Below, in pieces: positions 39,101 to 49,621 of a stretch of 64,000 nt of DNA. How positions within the stretch are numbered: position 1 is the first letter of the stretch; each line of letters begins with the position of its first letter. Under the pieces are notes generated by a model that saw only the letters and a list, made by a program, of their open reading frames with translations, made no database searches and was not told the origin of the DNA. This DNA comes from Raphanus sativus (Eukaryota; Streptophyta; Magnoliopsida; Brassicales; Brassicaceae). The translations under genes and the position numbers were made by a program. The stretch covers positions 6,014,001 to 6,078,000 of the forward strand of contig NC_079515.1 in NCBI RefSeq assembly GCF_000801105.2. The letters are read 5' to 3'.

Positions 39101-40458
39101 AAGATACACAATGTGTCAGTAAACATAGCAAAGCAACCAGTTTGCTTTAATATCTTCGCAACAGATAATAACGTGCAGTTCAAGTTTGGAACATAAAGAA
39201 CATTCTCAAGAACCAGTTTCTTTGATAAACAAAGCTTTCCAGACTTGGTAGCGTATACTACGCTTCCATCAGCAAAATGTATAGGACAAGGAGGGATCGT
39301 GATCATCGATTCAAGAATATACATGTCGCCAGTCATGTGGTGCGACGCTCCTGAATCGAGTATCACTTCTCCTGTTTGAATATTACTGTTCAGACGATCT
39401 GGAATGGGTGTTGTCTTTTGTTGCTCCAGTAGTTGAGTCAGAGACGCCCACTGTTCCGGAGTGAAGTTGGGAAAAGGAGAAGTTGTGGCTGCCTGAGCTG
39501 CATTGGAACGTGGTTGTTGATAAGAAGAACCTCCTCGTCCACGTCCACGACTTTGATAGGAACCTCCTCTTCCTCGAGAGTTACCTCTGTTTCCTCTGTC
39601 ACCTTGATTCTTTTCTAGCCACCACTCCGGGAACCCAACGATCTGCCAGCAATCTTTCTTTTCATGGCCACTGCGATTGCAATGAGAACAACTCAGTGCC
39701 TGATGATTAGCCATCACTGCTGCATTGAAACCACTCTCAACCGAGGGAGTTGTTTCTGTCTTGGCACTGAAACCAACCGTGTCTTGCTTAGTCTCTGATC
39801 GAGAAGTAGTCAATCGTCGCTCCTCTCGCACCACACGTTGATACACATTGTTAAGATCAGGTAATGGCTCCATCGCGATGATATTTGTCACCACGTTGCC
39901 AAACCATGCCTCATCGAGACCCATGAGGAACTGGTGTACTCGTCCTTCTTCATGTTCCTTGGTGATTTGTGTCATCGCAGAACATGTGCACTTGGGTAGC
40001 GGTTTGTACGTGAGTAACTCCTCCCATCGAGCAGACAGCTTTCCAAAATACTCCAAGACGCTCATGCCGTCTTGTTTACACGCAGACAGTTCTGCACGGA
40101 GTTGATGTGCACGAACAGAGTTCCCAATCGAGAACCGTTGGCGTAGTTGTTCCCACAACTTGTGAGCATCCGATGTAAACGTCACGGTTGAACGCACGGT
40201 GGGTGAGATCGACGTCATTATCCACCCCACAATCATGGAATTCACCGTATTCCATGCTTCCAAGTCGGCCGAATCTTCCGCTGGTTTGGTTAGAGAACCA
40301 TCGATGAAACCCGATTTTCTCTTGGCACGAAGAGCGTTCTCCAACTCGAAGGCCCATTCAGCATAGTTTTCTCCCGTAAGTTGCACCGGGGAGATAGCGA
40401 CACCAGGGTTATCAGACGAAGCTAAATCATATGGGGAATGAACTTTTGGGGCCATCAC
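36188..40458 (-). pseudogene. Copia gag-pol with one frameshift and three stops
   Basis: The frame opens at 40458. Gag comes first, with a zinc knuckle CSHCNRSGHEKKDC, then a protease-like DSGASHHM and the GAG-pre-integrase HRRLGHP near 38975. There a one-base loss shifts the frame, and integrase (HVDLWGPY, SDNGSEF, ATPQQNGRVERKHR), RT (QMDVQNAFLHGDL, the active-site YVDD) and RNase H (DNKAAMHIAKNP) continue in a single other frame down to 36188. That frame is broken by stops at about 38111-38113, 36950 and 36809. All catalytic blocks are visible but no complete polyprotein can be made from this copy. Confidence 0.92.
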
Positions 40459-40502
40459 TGATGGAAAAGAAAAAACTGTAATCTAGAGAGGCTCTGATAC
40501 CA

Positions 40503-40674
40503 TGTAAAGTACGCAGAAGCTTTATGTAAATTGTGTTATCTTATTCATTGGCAATCGCCATCTATATATACATGCGTTAGAGATATACACGAGATAGAGA
40601 TATACACAAGATATTCCTAGTAACTATACAAGTCTATCTCCATAATAGTCGGACTTATCCATATCTTCTCAACA
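40503..40674 (-). repeat. 5' LTR of the Copia element
   Basis: 172 bp, the promoter-bearing LTR for the minus-strand transcript. The sequence just inside it contains the tRNA primer site. Confidence 0.93.
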
Positions 40675-40679
40675 AGTGG

Positions 40680-42613
40680 GCAGAAAGAATGAGGAATACA
40701 TGCAATTTTGGAGTGAGGTAAACGAATCGACGAAACAGAACTTACAAGAAGGTTATGAAGTTCTGTTCACAGATGCTCACACTATGATTGGAAAAAACTT
40801 CGACGAAACTCTTGGAGTTGCATGTTGCTTCTGGAATGAGTGATGCGTAGCTAACAGAAACAGAAACAAAAGCCGGTGTTGATGGTGTGACGAAAACTGA
40901 AAAGAAGCTGGGATCTCCGGCGTGATATAGCGGTTGCAAAATCTCGGCCGCAAACTTTTCACCTTCTTCAAAAATTATAGAGAAGAAGTTACTTTGAGAT
41001 GTGTGTCGCTCTAATGATTACACTACTACTTTTGGAACTCTCATAATTATTACTTTTAATTTTTTTTACGGTAGGTTGTGCCGATTGTTCAGGAAGATAG
41101 AAATGGAATTATACAGAAAATTCACATTGTATAAAAGTATGCTAGGGCATTTGATTACAGAATGAAATATAATATCTGTTAATCCCAGAGTGCACTTTCC
41201 CTAATTTAAACCCCATATGCTTCCATCAGAAGACTAAAGATAATTCTGACTAAAGACATTCAAGTTATTAGTTGACTAATAAATTTGATATGCTATGCCA
41301 CAATTATATGTTCGTTTTGTCTTTCTACAAAGACTCTTGAGAGATTATCTGAGAAACGTTAGCCATAAAAACGCAAGCCAAAGAAATTATCTTCCGCGGC
41401 TCAAAAAAATTCAGCTAAAAATCATCATTATACAAAATATATATTTTTTCTTAAGCATATGGGCAATTTTTTTTAAAAAAAATCATATTGAAGATGGCCA
41501 ACTAATTTTGAATTAAAGACCCAAACCATTTAGCTAACTAAATAAAAGTTCTCTGAAGCAATATTCTCTTCCTCATCTTAGAGCATCCACAACGGTAAAT
41601 CGTTCGTGGAATCCTTCAAATATTTTTTTATTATTTTATTAATTTTTTTCCATCCCATTAAAAAAAAATATAAAAGAGAGCTAATTGTAGACCGCCACGT
41701 GCGACATGGCCTATAAAACAGTGACGAACCACAGTTGAGATGAATCCTTATTTACAGATTTTTGGATCAGTAACAGCACGGAAACCAACAAAAGCCAATA
41801 ATTTAATATATTTTTTTAGGGATTTGATGTTAGGAACTCCGCGTTGTGGGTGGTCTTAGAATGTAAAACATCAGAAGAAGTCCTAAAGCTTCCTCGTATA
41901 TTCTCTGATTTTGAATATACAGAATTAGACCTCAACGGGATAATCGGTGTCTCTAACAACTATCCTAATAATTACAGAATAAACTATTTTCATGTAGGCT
42001 TTAATGCATGACTCTGGACGACATCGAGACTGTTGATGTTTGGCTCATCACAAGAGAAACTAAGTACCACAGCTTCAAACACCCTGGCATAACCAACGAG
42101 GTGTGACCATCATACTAAGAGAGGAAGGTGAGCGAATCTTCTAAAACTCTTCGAGGAAGTTCACGATGGATTCTTTAACTGTGCAGTCAAAGAAGAGTTA
42201 GATTCAAAGGACGACAAGTTGTTGATAAAGGATTGATGTTGATTTCTGCCTTTTTTCAAATATTTTTTTTTCATTTATCCATATAGTTTTGAAAAATTTG
42301 AAACATATTATTATTGGAAGGGACTTGATTAAACTTTGCTGACAGATGTAACCATTCACTTAAAAAAGACAGCTGGAGGTCTCCATGGACGCTCACAAGC
42401 TCCTACTAACAAATAGGATGTTTTTTTTTTTTCAGACAGCTCTCTAAACAGACAAACATATTAACCAACATCTAAGGTTATGAAGCTCAAAAGAACTATA
42501 AACTACCTTCCAAAGTCCCGAATAAGCTTCTCCTTCACTCACTATATCTATCATTCTCCAATTAGATAAAAGTAAAAAACCCCTTTTTTTACTGTCTCTT
42601 TCCTTGCTCATTT
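40680..42613. other. Intergenic region between Copia and PPI2
   Basis: Contains one Harbinger-type MITE (41581-41855). The stretch 40740-41000 is GC-richer and has two overlapping minus-strand open frames (65 and 64 codons) without recognisable domains. About 41870-42110 on the plus strand reads in coding-like runs (EVLKLPRIFSDFEYTELDL, then TVDVWLITRETKYHSF in another frame) broken by stops; it could be a decayed gene, but I cannot name the family. The right end is the PPI2 3' region. Confidence 0.45.
41581..41855. mobile_element. Short PIF/Harbinger-type MITE
   Basis: A 275-bp element starting GAGCATCCACAACGGTAA and ending in the complement of GACCACCCACAACGCGGA, flanked by TTA at 41578-41580 and 41856-41858. 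Non-coding. Confidence 0.78.
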
Positions 42614-44872
42614 TCACCGTAAAAGTAAAAACCCGAGGAAGAGCGAAAGAGCAAGTGCAGCAGATGAAAGTCCCCAAACCCAGTATCTGTGAGCCTTTCT
42701 ACGGTTTAGGATAGCTTTAGGGAGAGCTTCGGTTCCTCTTCCACGGTGTTTGTACCTGAAACTCCTCTTTGGAAACATCGATTTCTGTTTCTCTTTCCCT
42801 GAGACTGCTATAGTACTAACCTTCTCCAGCTCATTGATTGCCTCTTGTGATTGGAGGAGAGCAGAAGAGTTTGACGCAGAAGCTCTCTTCTTCGCCTTCT
42901 TCTCACACTCCTGCCAAAACAAAACGAAGAATTTAGAAAGAGACCAATGAAACAAGAAGTGATGATGACACAACGTAACATTTGCCTTGAGCTTCTTTTC
43001 AGCTTCCTTTTGAGCCCTTATAGCAGCTTTAGCGGCAGCTTTCTCTTGCAGCTTCCTTTTCCTTTCCATAGCTGACCGAGCTTTCTCTAGCTGCTCCTCT
43101 CGTTTCCTCTCCTTCAATGTTACTTCATCCACCTCTTCTTCTTCTTCTTCTTTCTTTTTGGGATTCTCGTACACCGGGAACTCCGAGTCTATAACATCAC
43201 TCTCCTCAGCACTTGACTTGTTGAACTCCATCGCCTTCTTCTTCCTCGCTTCTTTCCTTTGTTTATCAGTGATTACATCTCCATCTCGAGACGAGTTTGA
43301 GCTTGAATCTTCTTTGTTCGACTTGTGAACAGCCATACCTTCTTTTCTAGTCTTAACCACAACAGCCTGAGCTTCACCTTCAGTATCTCTCGTCCTCCCA
43401 TCTCGGCTGAGCTCTCTTTCACCGAGTGAGTGCGAGGTTCTTTTCACGTAGTCATCTCTATAATCCTTGTCATCGTTCCAACGAGTCATGAATTTATCAA
43501 CCTTTAAATAAAAAAAACAGAAACAAGATTAGATTCTCTCAAGTCTCATACATGGAATCAATTAACCTGAAAAAAACAAACAAACCTCAGAGCTAGAGTA
43601 CAGTTCAAGGTCTCTAACATTTCCAGAAGCAGCCAGTTCTTTAGCTTTCCTCATAGCAGCAAGGCTCTGGAAAAACACAGCATTCTAACCAACAAACATA
43701 ACTCAATGTTGTTAGATCTTTGAGATAGCACAACTAACAGAGAGAGACCAAAAAAAAAAAAAAAAAATCTTTACCCCTTTGTCTCGTTGTATCCTCAGCA
43801 TCTTAATCTTATCAAATGATTTGTCTCTCTGTTCAAGTATGTATCCCATTTCTGCATCCAAAACCATGATCTTGTTCTGAATCTTTCCTATTTTGTCATT
43901 CAACTGCTGAATGTTCCTTGTAATCGCTTCAGCCTCCTTCTTTACTTCATTCATTTCCACAGCCAATAACTGATGCGACAACAACAAATAAAATAAAAAA
44001 CTCTAACATCACTAGAATATACTACATGGTAAAAAGCCCTTTAAAGTTTGTTAGCTTCCGTTAGAGATTTACCTTGAGACGTTGTATGGAAGCTTCTTTC
44101 TGCGCAAGAGAGTCCTCACTTCTAATTGTCTCCTCGGTCTCTTTAAGCAGCCAATTTTCTTCCTCCACACCAATGCTTCCATGTTCCATCACGCGATGTG
44201 CTGTGTATATCTACATCCACAAAAATGAAACAATCAGCAATTTACAAGGAATGGGTTTAAAAGAAAACAGTGTGCATTACAAGATGGTCAAGCTCCTCCT
44301 TTGAAAAGCAAAGATGTTCACTGCTAGAGCACCGTAGACCTTCCACCAGAGAATCAAACTCCTTCTTCTTATCTTCCAAAACCACTTTACATCCTTGCGA
44401 TTTAGCAACCAAGCTCTCCATTTGAGCATATAAAGACGCAACCTCAGCCTACAAACCCAAAAAAAAAAAAAAAATTAAAAACTTGGAAACATAATCATAT
44501 CCACACAAATCACAAAAAAGTCTTTATTACCCTTTGAGTTTTCTGAGCACTGTAGACATTCATTCTCCGTTTATTACAGTGATAAATCTCGGAATCAGCT
44601 TCATTGATCTTGGATTTGACGTCGGGATCATCGTAAACCGGTTGCTTGACGAAGTAGAAGGAGAAAAGCTTAGTTTCAGGCCATCCCGTTGAACTATCGC
44701 CGGAGAAAACAGTACAGTCTTCTTCGGTGGTGACTGTTGATTCACCGCAGTTTGAATCGCCACCACCACCACCACCACCAGATTGGTCGCTTCCGAAGAG
44801 TATTAGGTCGTTCATCTCTGGAGGAGGAGGAACCACCTCGAAGCCATCACAGTATATAATTTGCGCACCCAT
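42614..44872 (-). CDS. PPI2: Proton pump interactor PPI2-like, frameshifted in exon 5
   Basis: Seven exons: 44872-44531, 44448-44281, 44210-44073, 43969-43775, 43667-43586, 43501-42986, 42910-42614. The product resembles proton pump interactors, which bind the C-terminal autoinhibitory region of plasma-membrane H+-ATPases. Visible parts: the N-terminal block with [20 protein letters not shown], long coiled coils (exons 2-4), a Lys/Glu/Ala-rich stretch ([20 protein letters not shown]), the conserved [20 protein letters not shown], and a C-terminal membrane anchor (about [20 protein letters not shown]). Exon 5 has one base too many in the T run at 43620-43623, so the joined frame meets TAG at 43614-43616 after about 298 codons; the rest of the gene is otherwise open. 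Either a broken copy or a sequencing error. The last intron is GC-AG. The initiator at 44872 ([13 protein letters not shown]) fits the family. Confidence 0.87.
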
Positions 44873-46235
44873 TTGTTTCCTTAAAGACAAGAACAGGGAA
44901 AGTCACTATAAAGAACAAGTGTGACACATTGTCACGACAAAAACAACTTTTTAAAAAGATCTTTTCAGACAAAAGAACAAAGTAAAAGAAGATTTAAAGA
45001 ACATACGAGAATCAGATAAAAGGATGTGAATCACCCAATCCACAACGAAGATATGTCCTCTAAATCAGATTTCCACAAGATTATTATTATTTTTCAGCTC
45101 TGATATTTTTTTTATAAAAGAAAAAAAAACGCGTAGAATTGAGGAAAAATATTTAAGACTATTTAAGAAAAAAATCAATCTTTAATACTTTAACCGAAAA
45201 AAAGGTTTTGGGGATTTACCTTAGAAAAGAAAACGAGTGTAAGAACAGATTTTCCAGAAAATCTCAGGGTTTTGGCTGAAGAGGAAAAAGAATCTGAGTT
45301 TTTAGGGAGAGAAGAGACGAGTCCTCCTTCTGTGTTCTTTTATCTGTCGTCAATGGAGAGAGAAGAAGATCAGACAGATATCTCTTTTCGCTATTTCTTT
45401 CAAAACTCTATCTTCTGATGACTCTGTTTAAATAAAGATTTTCTTGCTCACCCTATTAAATTCATTTTAAGAAAATGTAGATAGATTCTCTCTCTTTTAT
45501 TTTGTTTCTTTGTTGTATTCTTAACCAATTTTGTAAAACGTTTTAATGTTTTAGACCTTTTCATATTTCTTTATATGTTCTTTTTTAATTGATTTCGTTT
45601 ACTAAAGTGATTTGTTCTCGACCGGCAATTTAGTAAGTTTTAATGACATTGTGACAAGAAGAAAAAAAAAGAGAGAAAAATCTGTCCCTGTAGTGGTTAG
45701 GATTTTGGATAGTCCGAAGTCAACTTTTATTACATAAATTGACTATTGACTGCTTTATATGGCATTAACTGTTTCTAAGTCCTAAATATTGCATGAATTC
45801 TTATCAATCAGATTTCTGGCAAGAAAAAGAAAGAGAGTTGACTTTTATCAATATAAATTGTTTTCCTTCTATTACACAGATAATTAGTTTAAAGATCTTA
45901 TTTATGTTTGGTGCACCAAAAAAATATCTAATTAATTTTTTTATAAAAAGTGTCCTGTTATATTCAAATAAAATTTTTTAATTAAATGTTTACCTTTTAC
46001 TTTTAGTTAATCAGAGAAAAATATTTGGTGCATAAATAAAGAGTAAAGTTGACCTTTTGAATAATTTTCAATATGTGTAAGAATCTCAAATAACATTCCT
46101 TATGAAGCAGTATTTTCTTTATTAACTAGAAAATAATTTACTTACACTAATAACTTATGGATCATAAATATAAATGCTAACAAAGCATGGGTTTTTAACC
46201 ATCACTTGACATAAATAAGATGGTCTTATATACAA
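44873..46235. other. PPI2 leader, promoter and intergenic DNA
   Basis: The first 550 bp include the purine- and pyrimidine-rich 5' leader of PPI2, probably with an intron in the leader since CT-rich tracts occur near 45240-45400. Beyond that the DNA is AT-rich up to the Helitron end. No gene is seen. Confidence 0.5.
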
Positions 46236-47830
46236 CTAGAGCATGATCCACACATCCGTGGGGATGTTATTTTTTTTATAAATTGATCTTTTATTTTTTT
46301 ATGATTAATGTTATATATTTTATATGTGTCAGCGTATAATTAATTGTGGAAATATTTACATATTTTTAGGTTCTTATAAATATGAATCAAACCCCTATCA
46401 AATCATGTAATATGGTTATTTTAAAATTATTTGAAGTTTGAATTCAAAATATTTGAATTGAATCAGTCGATATGGTTAATTTTAGTATAAATATCCAATA
46501 TTGTTTCAGATACATTCGTTTTTGGATATTTCTAAGTTTTTATACATTAAAATCGAATTCATCTAGACTTTGAAAGACCCTACTCGAAACGACATGAAAA
46601 TTTATAATATCCGAATAAAACATAATTTCAAAACCCCAAAAATCTGATACCGAGAAAAATAATTCTAACTAAAAAGATATCCTATTGTCTATGTCTAATT
46701 GATTATAGAAACAAATAAAAACTTTTTTTACTATTTTGGATTCTTGTCACAAATAGAAATTTTTTATTCAAATATGTCAAATTATTATGGTTAATATGTA
46801 AAAATTTAGTTATGATGACGTTCTTTATATTTTGAGAAAAAATGTTAATTTAGTATGATTTTTTGGTTGAGCTATTAAGATTCTAGATATATATTTTTAT
46901 TTTCCCAAACGATTGTTTGGTTTGGTTAGTATATAACTTTTGTCTTGGTTTGGTTTGGTTAATAATTATATGTAAATACTCTATTACTATACACAAGACC
47001 GAATTCAAATTAATTATTTGATATTGTTCGTTCTGTAGGTTCTATAGTACATTGGAATGTAATCACAAATGAATCCCGTGTTGTTTCGATTTCATGTTTT
47101 TTGCATTTCGTGTGATTACATATACACAACAGTGAAATTATTAATCATTGCCTTCTATGTAGATGAAGAAAATTATGGCCGTAGCAGGATATTAAACCGA
47201 GTACACAAATTTATTATTGGACCTGTTTAAGGAATTAGCTAATTTAAAAATGAACAAATAATTATTAAGATCATCATATATATGGAATGAGCATTTTATT
47301 TGTGAATGTAAATTAAAAAAAGGTGGAAAAGAACTTTAATGATCGATTGAATGAGCATTATTATTTTCCATGGTATGAGATTGTAAATATTAAAGAAAAG
47401 TTAGGGTTAACTTTGATATGTATTTCTGTTTTAATAGTTTAGATTTTTGTTTTAATAGATTAGATGTTTTCTGATGATTCACTACGATGACGTGATTGCT
47501 TTCATTTCGGTTCTTAAAATCATTTCAAGTAAAGAACATTAACTGGTCTGTATGGGTTGCTTGCATTATCGCATACCAAAACCAGTAATGTTTTCAATGC
47601 TTATAATTGAATTCAAAATTTCATATTGTCATTTTAAGTAAGGTTGATAAACCAATCTTCTGGTGCTTATTCTATTGATGGGATCCATAGGCAAAGTCAG
47701 TCTCATTTGCTATATTAGTTACAGTATTTAATCGTATTTGGATAAAGGACAAAACAAAAGGAGTTTTAGCCTGTAGTTATGTGGTCTTTGGTCATCGGTT
47801 ACAGTCTTTTAGTGGACAACTATACATACG

Positions 47831-47948
47831 TTACGCAGAGAAGTTAAGCTATAAAACAAAACTAAATCTTTTACGCAGAGATATTAAGTATAACGCTATA
47901 AAACAAAACTAAATCTTTTACGCAGAGAAGTCAAGTATAACTCTATAA
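47831..47948 (+). repeat. Short tandem repeats split by a MITE
   Basis: Units of 40-50 bp built on TTACGCAGAG and TATAAAACAAAACTAAATCT repeat at 47831, 47871 and 47918. The third unit stops at CTCTATAA, where the MITE at 47949-48663 begins, and resumes as TAAAACGAAACTAAATCTT after it. Confidence 0.8.
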
Positions 47949-48663
47949 GACCATCTCCAATTGTTTACATTATTTTTAGGATAGTTTTCACTCTAAAATA
48001 ATGTTACTCTAAAATAAAATAGAATTATTCTCCAATTGTTTACTTTATATTTGATACTAAAAGGAATATTTTTAAATATATTCTTTTCTAATTTTATGAT
48101 TAATAGCTTTTACTTATAAAACATACAAATTGACCTTTTACATTTTATTTTTCACAGTTTTAATAAATTATATACCTATATCAAATATTTATTATATTAA
48201 CAATTCCGTTACATTATACTAATAGCATAATACATTTTAACTTAAATATCTCCATTAGTGTATTTTTCTCACAAATGATCATTAACGAATTTCAGATTGT
48301 GAAATGAGTTTTTATCTTATAAAATTATTTTTAATTTTAGTGCTTTTTTCTTTGGCTAATAATAATAAATTTTAAATGTTTATATGTATATATAATGTTT
48401 TAAACATACTTATGTGTTATTAGCATAACTAAATTAAATAAATAGAGTTACAGAATAAAAATATTGAAAAATAAAAGGACTAAAATATAAATAAAAAAGT
48501 TTCACTCTATAATAGAGTAAGAAATAGAGTTACTCCAAATATAGAAATATAGAGTAAGAAATAGAATTGCACTACTTTAGAGTGAGAAATAAAGTGGAAT
48601 TGGAGAAGATTTTACTATATAATGGAGTTTAGTGTAGAAAATAGAGTGGGGTTAGAGATGCCC
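47949..48663. mobile_element. PIF/Harbinger-type MITE nested in the Helitron
   Basis: 715 bp from GACCATCTCCAATTG to the complement of GGGCATCTCTAACCCC, flanked by TAA at 47946-47948 and 48664-48666. The interrupted tandem repeat on either side restores the empty site and confirms the 3-bp duplication. AT-rich and non-coding. Confidence 0.88.
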
Positions 48664-49230
48664 TAAAACGAAACTAAATCTTGATCCGCGTGATCGTACG
48701 TATATTTATTTTATGTTCTTAATTTTATACTGAATGATGTATTTGTAATATTTAAGTATAAATTTATATCAAAATTATATTTTACAGTTATAATAAAAAT
48801 TTAAAATTTAATAAAATATTCTGATATAAATTTCAGTTATCATAATTAACATAGTATAAGGGTTGGATCATAATTCTCTTCAAAAAATTTAGCACCCGTT
48901 AAAAATAAATAAAATACATTTATTAATTCTTAAAATATATAAAAAGATTTGGAATTATGATTTCTGTTAAAATATTTTCAAAGAAAAATAATCATGCACG
49001 GTTATTTTGTATTTCTAGAATTTTATCCATGACCATCTAAATGTTTGTTTTCACTTTAATTTGTTTGTACTAACTGATATAATATATATTTTAAATTTTA
49101 AATGTATTACATAATTGTTAATAAAACATTTTAAAACATAATTTTTTTATTTATTACTTTGAATAATCATATTTTGTGACTTAATCGTCTATTACAGTGC
49201 ATCATATAAAAAATCTTATAACTAATTGGA

Positions 49231-49231
<1 letters not shown>

Positions 49232-49283
<52 letters not shown>
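49232..49283 (+). repeat. TA microsatellite in the Helitron
   Basis: About 26 uninterrupted TA units near the 5' end of the Helitron. Confidence 0.93.
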
Positions 49284-49287
<4 letters not shown>

Positions 49288-49621
49288 ACATTATACCTAT
49301 ACTTTGTGAATATATTATTCAATTTTTATGTATATATTATATAAATTATTTATGATGTGTGAATTTAATTTATTATTTATTACTAAAAAATATTGAAAAT
49401 TTAATTTGTTAGTAAAAATATATTGGAATTTTATTTTGGTTAATATTCGATTAGTGAAAACTACTATTTAAAAAAACATTAGATGCTTAAATCTATTATT
49501 TAAATTAGAAAAGCAAACATCTTTATATATATGTTTAATAAATATTTCAATGACATTCTAATCTAAATAAGTGGTAAAACTAATAGGTATTTTTATTTTC
49601 TACTTCTTTTAATAATATAGA

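Larger units (their letters stand above)
36009..40674 (-). mobile_element. Ty1/Copia LTR retrotransposon, defective
   Basis: A 4666-bp element on the minus strand bounded by 172-bp LTRs (36009-36180 and 40503-40674) and the 5-bp duplication AGTGG (36004-36008, 40675-40679). Next to the 5' LTR lies TGGTATCAGAGC (40502-40491, minus strand), the initiator-methionine tRNA primer site, and next to the 3' LTR the polypurine tract GAAGGGGAG (36189-36181). The LTRs differ at three of 172 positions, so insertion is recent. The internal region is one gag-pol unit in Copia order (gag, protease, integrase, RT, RNase H) that is interrupted. Confidence 0.95.
46236..49621 (-). mobile_element. Non-autonomous Helitron (ATREP-like)
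   Basis: Read on the minus strand the element begins TCTATATTATTAAAAGAAGT (49621 down) and ends GGATCATGCTCTAG (46249 to 46236), with a small CCAC/GTGG hairpin just before the end at 46248-46261. The 5' TC, the 3' CTAG, the hairpin and insertion between A and T with no target duplication are the Helitron hallmarks, and the 5' sequence is the one typical of Brassicaceae Helitrons as I recall it. The 3386 bp contain no Rep/helicase ORF. A Harbinger-type MITE and a TA microsatellite are nested within. Confidence 0.82.

Noticed and set aside
42614..43489. Single long exon for the PPI2 C-terminus
   Set aside because: It reads through a 75-nt intron; the family joins EKKLK directly to ECEKKAKK.
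47831..47948. CRISPR-like array
   Set aside because: Only three imperfect units, no spacers of constant length, and a plant nuclear setting.
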